DNA of 44,326 bases, taken from a virus. The notes below the pieces were generated by a model. That model was not told the DNA's origin. It was given only the letters and a program-made list of their open reading frames with translations, and searched no databases. Position numbers and translations under genes: made by a program. Within the stretch, counting starts at the first letter, position 1. Each line of letters opens with the position of its first letter. The stretch lies in IMG/VR virus record IMGVR_UViG_3300043399_000365, positions 1-44,326 of that record. One strand, given 5' to 3'. Below, piece by piece: positions 1 through 7,306 of the stretch.

Positions 1-578
1 TTAGCTGAGCGTGGTATATTGGTATACACTAGTAGTAAGTTATCTTGAAGTCTGTTCATGGTCTCTTTACTAACGTTTAATATAGATTTAGAGACCATGT
101 CTTTTGAGAACTTGAATAGGTTTAAACCACCGATAGCTGCTGCATACTGATCTTGTTTTCCTACTGGATACTCACATCGATTCATCTCAATGTTACAAGC
201 TTGTTCAGCAAGCACAGTAGAATCAGAATAATTCTTTAAGCTATTTATCAATCCGACAGTAAAAGATGATGAGCTGCCGAGTCCTGATCCACGTCCCGGG
301 ATGTCTGATATAGACGCGACATGTAATTTATTCTTGATCTTATACTCTTTCAGAGTCTCACGTGTAATGTCATGTGTCATAGAGTCTAGAGTATCATAGT
401 CATTAATACCATCAAAAGCAGTCACGTAGTTACCCCGTGACTTACTATGAACCATGACGTAGATATACTTGTCGATAGTGACTGAGAGAGCGGCTCCTTC
501 TGCTTTTCTATAGAAAGCTGGTAGGTCACTACCACCCGAAAAGAAACTAATCCTCAGTGGTGTCTTTGAGATGATCAT
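1..578 (-). CDS. hddA: GHMP kinase, D-glycero-D-manno-heptose 7-phosphate kinase-like (HddA), C-terminus cut by window edge
   Basis: The frame opens at an ATG at 578 and stays open to the window edge, giving about 192 residues of a protein expected to exceed 300. The N-terminus MIISKTPLRISFFSGGSD and the glycine/serine loop PGRGSGLGSSSSF (about residues 94-106) are the substrate and ATP-binding signatures of GHMP kinases, in the form seen in HddA. HddA phosphorylates the anomeric position of heptose 7-phosphate to the 1,7-bisphosphate. The start codon overlaps the stop of the glycosyltransferase gene (ATGA), so it is translationally coupled to the sugar cassette. Other sugar kinases of the family (fucokinase-like, galactokinase-like) are possible, but the neighbouring GmhA- and GmhB-like genes favour heptose. 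Confidence 0.8.
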   Translation of the reverse strand, partial: MIISKTPLRISFFSGGSDLPAFYRKAEGAALSVTIDKYIYVMVHSKSRGNYVTAFDGINDYDTLDSMTHDITRETLKEYKIKNKLHVASISDIPGRGSGLGSSSSFTVGLINSLKNYSDSTVLAEQACNIEMNRCEYPVGKQDQYAAAIGGLNLFKFSKDMVSKSILNVSKETMNRLQDNLLLVYTNIPRSA

Positions 579-1567
579 GTGCGATACACGAACTGTTCAC
601 GAGGAAACTTACGACTCTCTTCGGTCGGGTACTTAGACAGCAAGTCCCTAAGCATAGTCTCCCATTGACGCTTGATCCTATCGATACCGAAGCGACTGTC
701 AACGTAAGTCTTGTTAAACTTGACCATGTTTAAGTGATCGTCATTCTTTACGAAGTTGATAGCGGCTTCGAGGTGAGCGTAAAAGATGTTAGCGTGTTCA
801 TTCTTATCCATAGAACCTTGGTACATAACGTTCAGTGAACCAGAAGTATCGGGTAAAGCACCAAGGTTGGGATGTACACAGACTAGACCGGCAGTCATTG
901 CTTCAAGCATTGCTCTACAACTAGTCTCTACCCAAGTGGATGGATAAGCAAAGATATGACATTCATTTAACGTGGATCGTAGAACATCGTTTGGTACAAA
1001 CCCATGATAAGTCATCTGTGGATGATTACGAATCTCGTCGTAAAGTGGCTCGAACTGCTTATCGGCGTTTTCCCACCCATAGATCTTGAAGCTAGAAAAC
1101 ACGTCTAGATGGATATCTGGATACTTTTCTGCCAAGTGTTTGAATACTGGGACTAATATATCCAGCCCACGCTGTGGCGTAGAAGTATACACTAGCCGAA
1201 TCTTGTCTTTACTCTTTACGGTCTCTGGTGCGATGTCGATACCGGACTCAAGCACGATGCTCTTTGAGTCGTACGGAATACCATGAACGAGTTGGTATTG
1301 ACTCATTTGCCAGTTAGAGATGAATACAAACTTATGAAACTTATCCCTGAAAGAAGAGTCACGGAACTTAGCGGACTCAGGATCAGTAGCCAAATCATGT
1401 GCCCAGAACAAACGGATTTTAGATTCATCAAGCTCTCTAGGCCTGGAGCAAATGACTTGAAAGTCATCCAGTAGACTGGGATCGAGAATAGCTGCTAGCT
1501 TTCTCTTAGCTAGCTCAGTACCACCAAACGCGTTCTTTGATACTTCGTTCTCTTCAAACATGCTCAT
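575..1567 (-). CDS. GT-B fold glycosyltransferase, family 4-like
   Basis: A 330-residue cytosolic protein. The GT4-like C-terminal half has VYTSTPQRGLDILVPVFKHL (about 127-146), a PNDVLRSTLNECHIFAYPS segment and the acidic donor-binding motif ETSCRAMLEAMTAGLVCV. The N-terminal FGGTELAKRKL fits the acceptor-side glycine-rich loop. Such enzymes move a nucleotide-activated sugar to a glycan, lipid, protein or modified base; the acceptor cannot be read here. The donor could be the heptose made by the flanking genes. Two in-frame starts exist (1567 and 1561). It overlaps its neighbours on both sides by a few bases, in one operon. Confidence 0.8.
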   Translation of the reverse strand: MSMFEENEVSKNAFGGTELAKRKLAAILDPSLLDDFQVICSRPRELDESKIRLFWAHDLATDPESAKFRDSSFRDKFHKFVFISNWQMSQYQLVHGIPYDSKSIVLESGIDIAPETVKSKDKIRLVYTSTPQRGLDILVPVFKHLAEKYPDIHLDVFSSFKIYGWENADKQFEPLYDEIRNHPQMTYHGFVPNDVLRSTLNECHIFAYPSTWVETSCRAMLEAMTAGLVCVHPNLGALPDTSGSLNVMYQGSMDKNEHANIFYAHLEAAINFVKNDDHLNMVKFNKTYVDSRFGIDRIKRQWETMLRDLLSKYPTEESRKFPREQFVYRT

Positions 1568-2310
1568 CAGATGGTGTATCCTGACTTGATGGCGTCGTCC
1601 CTAAACATCTTGACAGTCTCGAGCGAATAGTCAGTCAAGTTCTTATCTAGAGTTGATAGCTTTTTGATGATGTCTGGCGTCATCGTGATGATGTTACATC
1701 CAGAGAGTTGTGCCTCTACGTAGTTGTATACTTGCCTAGTAGACGCCCACAGGAACTTCACGTTTGGGTTACGTGACAGACCAGAAGCAAGTAACTTATT
1801 GAGTTTAACACACTCTGAAACGACCACACCAGCATTCTTACCGGCATCAGCGATTCGTCCGGCAAAGATCGAGATGATGCTTGGTACTTGACTAGAACCA
1901 ATGGCGTCTAGGACATGCATAGTCTGGTGAGGTGTGAATACAGCCGTGACGTTTACACTCACGCCCTTGGACAGCAGGGTCTTGATGACGTTACTAGTCA
2001 GTTCACCGTTAGTATACGTGACTGGAATCTTTACATACACCTGATACCCATGGTTGTCGCCGATGTCACTGAGCTTCAGTGCTTGCTTAATCATTTCATC
2101 TTCGTCGTCGGAGAATACTTCTAGACTGATGTTGGTGTCTGGTCGATACTCCTTTAAGTAAGCGATAGCGTTATCACAGAAACCCATGTAGTTGGTCACA
2201 CCGGCTGCTCGCATCAGGCTCGGGTTTGTCGTGAATCCCTTGATATTATTATTCTTAGCGGCTTCGACGATACCATTCATCGCCGCGCCATCAGCATAGA
2301 TATCAATCAT
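1567..2310 (-). CDS. talC: Transaldolase (TalC / fructose-6-phosphate aldolase-like)
   Basis: A 247-residue class I aldolase. The visible signatures are FTTNPSLMRAAG near the N-terminus, VYVKIPVT carrying the Schiff-base lysine, VNVTAVFTPHQ and SIFAGRIADAG. Transaldolase exchanges three-carbon units between fructose 6-phosphate and sedoheptulose 7-phosphate. Sedoheptulose 7-phosphate is the substrate of the GmhA-like isomerase encoded two genes downstream in the same operon. Phage transaldolases are known from T4-like cyanophages, where they are linked to the pentose-phosphate pathway; here the context suggests feeding heptose synthesis. ATG start overlapping the upstream gene's stop. Confidence 0.85.
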   Translation of the reverse strand: MIDIYADGAAMNGIVEAAKNNNIKGFTTNPSLMRAAGVTNYMGFCDNAIAYLKEYRPDTNISLEVFSDDEDEMIKQALKLSDIGDNHGYQVYVKIPVTYTNGELTSNVIKTLLSKGVSVNVTAVFTPHQTMHVLDAIGSSQVPSIISIFAGRIADAGKNAGVVVSECVKLNKLLASGLSRNPNVKFLWASTRQVYNYVEAQLSGCNIITMTPDIIKKLSTLDKNLTDYSLETVKMFRDDAIKSGYTI

Positions 2311-2834
2311 GATATATCCTCAATTAATTTGGTTGCTTGTATTAAGTCACTAGCATGATAAGTTGGACTCACATGTACCCACTCGTCTGGGCTCGTATAG
2401 TCATCGTGTGAACAATGTATCGTCTTTAAGTTACTTTTAAAGCCAGCGACTATGTCTTTCCATGTGTCACCCACTAATACACACTCGTCTCTATTTAAAT
2501 CATATTTTTTAATGAAATGCTCGATCATGCCATTATTTGGTTTATAATATTCTGTCCCACGTTCTTGGGCACAGTACACGTCATCGATACCCATATAATA
2601 TAATATGGTCTGAAATATGTCAAACGTTTCTTGAGACATCTTTCCGTCAAGGACGTCTGGTTGATTGGTTACTACTATGAGTCTTTTACCGAGCGTCTTG
2701 AGTGCCCTGATAGACTGAATAGCACCAGGCATAAAAGTAAATTCTTCTACTCTCCAGGGAGCAGTCATCTTTCCGTCGTGATTGACTAAGTGATTGATGA
2801 CTCCGTCCCTGTCTAGAAATACCGTCTTTACCAC
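2307..2834 (-). CDS. gmhB: HAD phosphatase, D,D-heptose 1,7-bisphosphate phosphatase-like (GmhB)
   Basis: A 175-residue HAD-family hydrolase. Motif I DRDGVIN (residues 8-14) gives the nucleophile aspartate, motif II is VVTNQPD, and CVLVGDTWKDIVAGFKSN is the Mg-binding motif IV. The order and DRDGVIN form match GmhB, which removes the C7 phosphate of heptose 1,7-bisphosphate. The Cys/His zinc-binding loop of many GmhB proteins is not seen: the corresponding region reads VYCAQERGTEYYKPNNG. Histidinol phosphatase-like activity is the main alternative. The start is GTG at 2834, inside the last codons of the upstream isomerase gene. Confidence 0.78.
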   Translation of the reverse strand: MVKTVFLDRDGVINHLVNHDGKMTAPWRVEEFTFMPGAIQSIRALKTLGKRLIVVTNQPDVLDGKMSQETFDIFQTILYYMGIDDVYCAQERGTEYYKPNNGMIEHFIKKYDLNRDECVLVGDTWKDIVAGFKSNLKTIHCSHDDYTSPDEWVHVSPTYHASDLIQATKLIEDIS

Positions 2835-3412
2835 GTCGTCTTTTTTACCTGAAGATCGGGGTGTGAGACGATGCAGTGCCAGACTACGGCTTGAAACGCT
2901 TCACTGATCGGCGTCAGTAGAGCTTGATCACATACTGGGATGACACAACACGCGTCTGAATGCATCGCGGCGTAACCATCTGGTTTACCGACTATACTTA
3001 TCACCGCGGCACCGACGTCATGTGCTAGATCAATAGCCCTGATGAGATTGACTGAGATGTTTCGTTCTTGGCTCCCACCGCCGACGGACAGTACGAACAC
3101 ACAGTCGAACTCGTTCAACTTAGAAGTAGAGAGCCATCGTTCAAAGAAGTACTCCCAACCCTCATCGTTGACTCGTGCAGTCAGTTCTGACACGTTATCT
3201 ACTGGGCTATAAGCTTCGACGTCACAAAGCTTGCGAAGGTCATTGACCATGTGTGAAGCGTTAGCAGCTGAGCCACCGACACCAAGGATGAAGACTCGAC
3301 CATCATTATCTCTTACTTGCTTCAAATACTGTACAATAGTTCTGACGTCAGTCCGTGAGACATTGCTAGTAGTAAAACTTACTTCATCGAAGTAATGTTC
3401 AACGAATGACAT
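2828..3412 (-). CDS. gmhA: SIS-domain sugar-phosphate isomerase, phosphoheptose isomerase-like (GmhA)
   Basis: A 194-residue SIS protein. FILGVGGSAANASHMVNDLRK is the first sugar-phosphate loop, FVLSVGGGSQERN the second, and EAFQAVVWHCIVSH near the C-terminus supplies the Gln and His expected in the GmhA active site. GmhA converts sedoheptulose 7-phosphate to D-glycero-D-manno-heptose 7-phosphate, the entry step of ADP- and GDP-heptose synthesis. It sits between the phosphatase and a methyltransferase in an overlapping operon with the HddA-like kinase. The full length agrees with the family (about 190 residues). Confidence 0.82.
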   Translation of the reverse strand: MSFVEHYFDEVSFTTSNVSRTDVRTIVQYLKQVRDNDGRVFILGVGGSAANASHMVNDLRKLCDVEAYSPVDNVSELTARVNDEGWEYFFERWLSTSKLNEFDCVFVLSVGGGSQERNISVNLIRAIDLAHDVGAAVISIVGKPDGYAAMHSDACCVIPVCDQALLTPISEAFQAVVWHCIVSHPDLQVKKTTW

Positions 3413-4107
3413 CAGGAAACCCTCACGTATGAAGCTTTTACGTTACCCTTTTCTAGCACCTTGAACCCCTGAGCGTAGATCATATCCTCGAATCGTTCAT
3501 GATCATACATCCAGATGTCATCAGCCACGAACACAGTGCCCACAGTCGAACGATCTAGAAAGAACTTAGTCTCAAGGTCTACTGCTTCGTTGTGGTGTGG
3601 GCCGTCAAAGAAAACGAAAGCGTACGTATTCTCATACTTCTTGAAATTATTATAAACTGGGACACCATCGGCGAAACGGTTAAAGAACTCTGAGTCTTCC
3701 ATGCAGAAAAACGAGAAGTTTAGTCCCTTGTTATAAGCGTAGTAATAGAGCGAAGGGATGACTCGGTTACGCATACCGTTGTCGTAGTCAAACCTGAGTG
3801 GCTTGGTGATTTCTTTCGAGAGGGGGTCACCCTCGGTAGCTACTCCTGGAACGTGGTGGGTGATGTTCATGTTGGTGCACTCGATCTCGATGTTACCATA
3901 AGGATCGATGCAGAACATCGAGCGATCGGTATCCTGGTTCATTGCTAGTGTATCAATAATAATTTTAGCTGAACCACCGCGACGAGTACCGATCTCGACT
4001 ACTGCGCCGGGGACTCCTTTACACTTTAGTACCGCTCGTTGCAGGATGTCGTACTCTTGACTATCAGTACTAAATACTTCTTCGTCACTGAATCTGATGA
4101 TTCCCAT
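3412..4107 (-). CDS. Class I SAM-dependent methyltransferase in the sugar cassette
   Basis: A 231-residue protein. VVEIGTRRGGSAKIII (about residues 37-52) is the SAM-binding motif I, MFCIDPYG motif II, and YAFVFFDGPHHNEAV with FVADDIWM resembles the metal-dependent small-molecule O-methyltransferases (TylF / Methyltransf_24 type). Position inside the heptose/glycosyltransferase operon suggests methylation of a sugar or glycan, but the substrate is not shown by the sequence. It overlaps the neighbouring genes by one to a few bases. FkbM-type methyltransferase is an alternative class. Confidence 0.7.
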   Translation of the reverse strand: MGIIRFSDEEVFSTDSQEYDILQRAVLKCKGVPGAVVEIGTRRGGSAKIIIDTLAMNQDTDRSMFCIDPYGNIEIECTNMNITHHVPGVATEGDPLSKEITKPLRFDYDNGMRNRVIPSLYYYAYNKGLNFSFFCMEDSEFFNRFADGVPVYNNFKKYENTYAFVFFDGPHHNEAVDLETKFFLDRSTVGTVFVADDIWMYDHERFEDMIYAQGFKVLEKGNVKASYVRVS

Positions 4108-4517
4108 TATGTATTATCCTTTAGTCTGTTTCTTAGTTCTGTCGAACTGTACTGATGATATCGAGGGATGTATACGATCTCGATGTTTAGTAAGTCACAT
4201 ATTTGATGCCCTGTGAGTTTTTGACCCTCGTATTCAGATCCCACGAAACGTCGGTTGATCGCTAGAGTACCCATCATGTTTTCTAAGTCTTGTTCAGTGT
4301 CATACGGCACTATGTAATCGGCATATACTTTAAGCTGAGTGTATCGTTCATACATACTTTGGATAGGCTTGTTCTTCCAATCACGATCAAGTTGTGGATT
4401 TGAATGTAAACCCACAACTAGTTCATCACATCGTTTACTACACTCAGTCAAGAAATGTATGTGTCCTGGGTGCAGTAAGTCAAATGCACCACAGGTAAAA
4501 CCAATCACTTTATTCAT
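4107..4517 (-). CDS. Cytidylyltransferase-like nucleotidyltransferase (TagD / HldE C-terminal type)
   Basis: A 136-residue single-domain nucleotidyltransferase. GFTCGAFDLLHPGHIHFL (residues 6-23) carries the HxGH nucleotide-binding motif as HPGH, and YSSTELRNRL near the C-terminus is the ISTTxxR-type motif. Relatives are TagD (glycerol-3-phosphate cytidylyltransferase) and the C-terminal domain of HldE, which adenylylates heptose 1-phosphate. In this operon the natural reading is the last activation step, giving ADP- or CDP-heptose; this is inference. It starts the run of overlapping sugar genes, with ATG at 4517. Confidence 0.75.
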   Translation of the reverse strand: MNKVIGFTCGAFDLLHPGHIHFLTECSKRCDELVVGLHSNPQLDRDWKNKPIQSMYERYTQLKVYADYIVPYDTEQDLENMMGTLAINRRFVGSEYEGQKLTGHQICDLLNIEIVYIPRYHQYSSTELRNRLKDNT

Positions 4518-4529
4518 AATATATTATCT

Positions 4530-4895
4530 TTAGATTGCTGGTGCTTGACGCTCGAAATAGTTTTGATTAATTGCTTTAGCACCAAAGTATTGCGTGACGA
4601 GCTTAATAACGACTGCAGTATCATATGGCTTGCATGAAAATACATCAAGATACATGGTGTCGTTTTCATCAACAAAATGAGCACAGATGTTGCTCGTCTC
4701 GATCAACTGCAAGAGTGTATATCCGGCTTTGTCACCGGAACCAAACTTGATGATTTGTGGTTCACCGTAAGCGACCATGTCGATGTCTTTAACGAGATGC
4801 TTTGCGAAAGCATGAATAATTGTTGAATCGGTGATCCTGTCATGATCACAACCTGAACAATCAAGAGCTAAATGATAACCCCAGTAAGATGACAT
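4530..4895 (-). CDS. speD: S-adenosylmethionine decarboxylase-like protein, first copy
   Basis: A 121-residue SpeD-type proenzyme. YHLALDCSGCD resembles the family's N-terminal strand, LIETSNICAHFVDEN contains the candidate self-cleavage serine (Ser68), and YLDVFSCKPYDT gives the conserved DxFxC segment. Decarboxylated SAM donates aminopropyl groups for spermidine synthesis. The residue before the serine is Thr rather than the usual Glu, so maturation may differ. A second, more canonical SpeD lies at 39885-40268. Polyamines can neutralise packaged DNA; no spermidine synthase is seen in the window. Confidence 0.75.
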   Translation of the reverse strand: MSSYWGYHLALDCSGCDHDRITDSTIIHAFAKHLVKDIDMVAYGEPQIIKFGSGDKAGYTLLQLIETSNICAHFVDENDTMYLDVFSCKPYDTAVVIKLVTQYFGAKAINQNYFERQAPAI

Positions 4896-4901
4896 ATTTA
4901 A

Positions 4902-5177
4902 TTATTTCCTTCTTTGAATGACTCGTTCGATATCATTGGTGAAGATTCCATTTTCTTGATTATCTTCACTGATCTTTTTTAGCTCTTCCATAGTCACTAC
5001 ACGATTTGAAAAATCTATTTCACCCAAGTGATGCTGGGATAGTTCTTCAAAGTCAGTAGTCTCATGGTTTATGATCCAATGATCAAGAGCGTGAGAGATC
5101 GGTTCATCATCATCAATCTCTACGATGTATTGGTGTTTAAACTGTGAGATAGTTTCGATCAGTACTAGTTTTGGCAT
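4902..5177 (-). CDS. Conserved phage hypothetical protein (91 aa)
   Basis: Starts MPKLVLIETISQFKHQYIVE and ends basic (VIQRRK). The chosen ATG at 5177 overlaps the stop of the next upstream gene; a longer frame to 5258 would run deep into that gene and is unlikely. The N-terminal strand-rich half followed by an acidic DDDEP segment resembles small proteins I associate with marine T4-like phages. No catalytic motif is visible and I assign no function. Confidence 0.7.
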   Translation of the reverse strand: MPKLVLIETISQFKHQYIVEIDDDEPISHALDHWIINHETTDFEELSQHHLGEIDFSNRVVTMEELKKISEDNQENGIFTNDIERVIQRRK

Positions 5178-5443
5178 CAGAGAGTCTCCACGCCCTGACA
5201 ATAAGTGACTGAATCGATTCGAAAAGAACGCCAACCACCAGCAGTCAAGTCCCAACAAGCGATGACTTCAGGATTCTTTTGATGAAAATCCTTTTCTTCA
5301 GCTTTTTCTGAGCGGTATGACTCTGGAAGAAACTTTTCCATGAGGGTAGCTCGCATCACTCGAGCGTCACCATTAACTTTAGTAAAATGAACTTCGATAA
5401 CGTTTGACCGAAGCTCACGAAGTAGAGTATCACGAGTATACAT
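5177..5443 (-). CDS. DUF2693-like small phage protein
   Basis: An 88-residue protein whose pattern (VIEVHFTKVNGDARVMRATL early, then EVIACWDLTAGGWRSFRIDS) matches the DUF2693 family, small beta-rich proteins common in T4-like and other phages. The function is unknown. It is coupled to the following gene by an ATGA-type overlap, and lies in the early small-gene run between SpeD and glutaredoxin. Confidence 0.72.
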   Translation of the reverse strand: MYTRDTLLRELRSNVIEVHFTKVNGDARVMRATLMEKFLPESYRSEKAEEKDFHQKNPEVIACWDLTAGGWRSFRIDSVTYCQGVETL

Positions 5444-5457
5444 GATATATAGATCCT

Positions 5458-5712
5458 TTACTCTGTCAGGAGGTTTTGTCGCAGGTCAGACTCAAGCAGC
5501 TTGGTAGTAAGCTCATTATAACCACCGATGAAGAATCCGTCAATCACTACTACGGGATAAGTACGTGCAGATGCGTACTTTTCGGTGAGCATCGTATTGG
5601 TAAAGTCTCTATCAAGGTGATACTCGTTGTAAGAGATCTTGCGTGACTCAAGTAACTTCTTAGCCATAGAACAATACGTGCAACCGTCTTTAGTGTAAAT
5701 TTCCACGAACAT
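5458..5712 (-). CDS. Glutaredoxin
   Basis: An 84-residue thioredoxin-fold protein: FVEIYTKDGCTYCSMAKKLL with the dithiol active site CTYC near residues 10-13, the cis-proline at TYPVVVIDG, and GGYNEL for glutathione contact. It would reduce disulfides, most likely those of the phage ribonucleotide reductase encoded at 9.8-12.1 kb. I choose ATG at 5712, preceded by GAGG, rather than an upstream TTG. The start overlaps the end of a 49-codon gene in another frame. Confidence 0.85.
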   Translation of the reverse strand: MFVEIYTKDGCTYCSMAKKLLESRKISYNEYHLDRDFTNTMLTEKYASARTYPVVVIDGFFIGGYNELTTKLLESDLRQNLLTE

Positions 5713-5839
5713 CTTCTTTTTCCTCAACTTCTGGTAACTTTGCTTCCCAGTACTTAATTACGTCTTCTTTGTTCTTTGGATCAAGCCCCATATTGATCAT
5801 CTCATCGATGATCATCTGCTCGAGGTCGCCGTAGATCAT
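5690..5839 (-). CDS. Small conserved-looking hypothetical protein (49 aa)
   Basis: Reads MIYGDLEQMIIDEMINMGLD, then an acidic KEDVIKYWEAKLPE segment, to a TAA at 5690. Its ATG overlaps the upstream stop by one base (TGATG) and its end overlaps the glutaredoxin start by about 23 bases, a typical compact phage arrangement. Two short amphipathic helices are likely. No family recognised. Confidence 0.6.
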   Translation of the reverse strand: MIYGDLEQMIIDEMINMGLDPKNKEDVIKYWEAKLPEVEEKEDVRGNLH

Positions 5840-6246
5840 CACGTGATTGCTTCTGAGGCTGCTGCACGAAGAACGACGTAGATCTCATGAGCGTTACTGA
5901 GACTGGCGAAGTACTGATTATACTTCTGGATAGCGTGATCCACGTTGATGGCATGCACGATACGATTCTGTTCAGCTTGTACCGGTTGACGCCCCGGCTG
6001 CAGGGGACGAAGTTGAACCAAACCCTCTACTAGAAAAAGTTTAGAAGAAGTGTCTTGAGTCGTATCGACGTTATCTTCAGTGAAGTACGTCGGTGTGATT
6101 GCCGCACTTTGTTCACTCACTTCTCTCCAAGCTGGAGTCATACCTTGATCTTGTAGTTCATCTTCATAGTTAAAGACTTTAGGTTCATTCATGTCATTAT
6201 GTTCCATGTTTTTAGGTTTATTTTTAGCACCAGGCGGTCTACCCAT
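5839..6246 (-). CDS. Hypothetical protein with AT-hook-like N-terminus (135 aa)
   Basis: Starts MGRPPGAKNKPKNMEHN: a GRP core flanked by basic residues, as in AT-hook minor-groove binders. The ATG at 6246 follows a GGAGATATATA ribosome site, so a longer frame to 6279 is rejected. The remainder is polar, with a C-terminal helix. It could bind DNA, but only the short hook is suggestive. Downstream of RlpA and coupled to the 49-aa gene. Confidence 0.6.
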   Translation of the reverse strand: MGRPPGAKNKPKNMEHNDMNEPKVFNYEDELQDQGMTPAWREVSEQSAAITPTYFTEDNVDTTQDTSSKLFLVEGLVQLRPLQPGRQPVQAEQNRIVHAINVDHAIQKYNQYFASLSNAHEIYVVLRAAASEAIT

Positions 6247-6275
6247 TATATATCTCCTCAACTCACTAAACAAGT

Positions 6276-6665
6276 TCATGTCTTGAACTTAATTATCTCT
6301 ACTCTCAGTCTCTTTACACCCTTGTCTTTTATACCAAGACGAACAGCACACCCTAGGCTCAAGTCAAAATCACGACCTCTAATAAAAGGTCCACGATCAT
6401 TTACTCTAGCCACCACTCTCTTGTTAGTCTCTGGGTCCGTGAATCTTACCCAAGTACCGAACGGTAGACTCTTGTGTGCTACTGTATATAGGTTAGGATT
6501 AAACTTCTCTCCGTTAGCTGTCTTTCGACCGTGTTTGTACCAAGATACTCGCGCGTCATATGTCTTTACGATCTTGATAGCGTCGGCCGTGCGTTCGTGT
6601 GACTTTGCCTCAGGACTGATTAGAGACAAGAGTAGCACGAGCGCACAATACAGGCGCTTCTTCAC
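6276..6665 (-). CDS. RlpA-like double-psi beta-barrel exported protein
   Basis: A 129-residue protein with an N-terminal signal peptide (MKKRLYCALVLLLSLISPEA) and a DPBB domain: SWYKHGRKTANGEKFNPN, TVAHKSLPFGTWVRFTDP, VVARVNDRGPFIRGRDFDL. RlpA-family proteins bind or cleave peptidoglycan strands lacking stem peptides. A phage copy could help envelope rearrangement or lysis in the periplasm. The conserved NDRGPF and the aspartate in GRDFDLS are present. The start is GTG at 6665 with GAGGAGT upstream. Confidence 0.82.
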   Translation of the reverse strand: MKKRLYCALVLLLSLISPEAKSHERTADAIKIVKTYDARVSWYKHGRKTANGEKFNPNLYTVAHKSLPFGTWVRFTDPETNKRVVARVNDRGPFIRGRDFDLSLGCAVRLGIKDKGVKRLRVEIIKFKT

Positions 6666-6692
6666 CGTTTTTACTCCTCTTTTGTTTTTACT

Positions 6693-7163
6693 CTAAGCGG
6701 CTATGATATCTTTTAATCTATCTGCACAGATAGAAGCCGCAAAAGCTCTGGGTTTAATCATTGGAGTCATGTTACACGCTCCCCTAATGTAACCTATAGC
6801 CTGATTGACTACACAAGATGATCCATGACGTTCTGAAGGATTAACATCTAAATGAAGTTCGCAATACCGATCAGCTATTGAAGTCTCAAGCTTAATATAC
6901 ATGTCATGTACTAAGTACACTTCATTCATCAACCTCATAGCTGGTTTACTTATCTTCGTGTCAAAGTCTTTTTTTCTAGTAACTTCGCCGAATACTTTAC
7001 AACCATGTTTACCATCCTTGTGAATTATCACAGCTACACAGTAATCAGCGTACCAGACTCCTTTATTCATGAATCGTTCGGAGTCTGAACCAATGTAGAT
7101 CTTCGATGAAGCTGAAGAAGCTTCAATGAATCTTTTTACTTCATCTAGATCAAACTTAGTCAT
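6693..7163 (-). CDS. RNase H-like DUF458 (YkuK-type) protein
   Basis: A 156-residue protein: KIYIGSDSERFMNKGVWYADY gives the first strand with an acidic residue, ELHLDVNPSERHGSSCVVN the central DxN region, and KPRAFAASICADRLK the C-terminal helix. This arrangement matches the DUF458/YkuK family, predicted RNase H-like nucleases of unknown biological role. It lies in the early gene run upstream of RlpA. Nuclease activity is inferred from fold only. Confidence 0.65.
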   Translation of the reverse strand: MTKFDLDEVKRFIEASSASSKIYIGSDSERFMNKGVWYADYCVAVIIHKDGKHGCKVFGEVTRKKDFDTKISKPAMRLMNEVYLVHDMYIKLETSIADRYCELHLDVNPSERHGSSCVVNQAIGYIRGACNMTPMIKPRAFAASICADRLKDIIAA

Positions 7164-7167
7164 GATA

Positions 7168-7260
7168 TTACTTCTTTCTATTCAGGCGTCTCTTTTTACG
7201 CTTGCTTGAACCAATCTTTCGTCGACCCTTGCCGCTGCTACTCTTGTGTGCCCATGGCAT
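7168..7260 (-). CDS. 30-residue highly basic micro-protein
   Basis: Begins MPWAHKSSSGKGRRKIG and ends with a Lys/Arg-rich tail (KRKKRRLNRKK); about half the residues are Lys or Arg. AAAGGAGATAAATT precedes the ATG, and a TTGACT/TATAGT promoter lies just upstream (7278-7306), so it is very likely expressed early. The charge suggests nucleic-acid or ribosome binding. No family recognised. Confidence 0.65.
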   Translation of the reverse strand: MPWAHKSSSGKGRRKIGSSKRKKRRLNRKK

Positions 7261-7277
7261 AATTTATCTCCTTTGTC

Positions 7278-7306
7278 ACTATAACCTACTTATTTAGAAA
7301 AGTCAA
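7278..7306 (-). promoter_or_regulatory. Sigma70-like promoter for the 30-aa gene
   Basis: TTGACT at 7306-7301 and TATAGT at 7283-7278 on the minus strand, with a 17-base spacer. It lies just after, and partly within the 3' end of, the GIY-YIG gene. Confidence 0.7.

Noticed and set aside
6199-6696. 165-codon plus-strand frame opposite RlpA
   Set aside because: Antisense to a well-supported RlpA domain and to the AT-hook gene.
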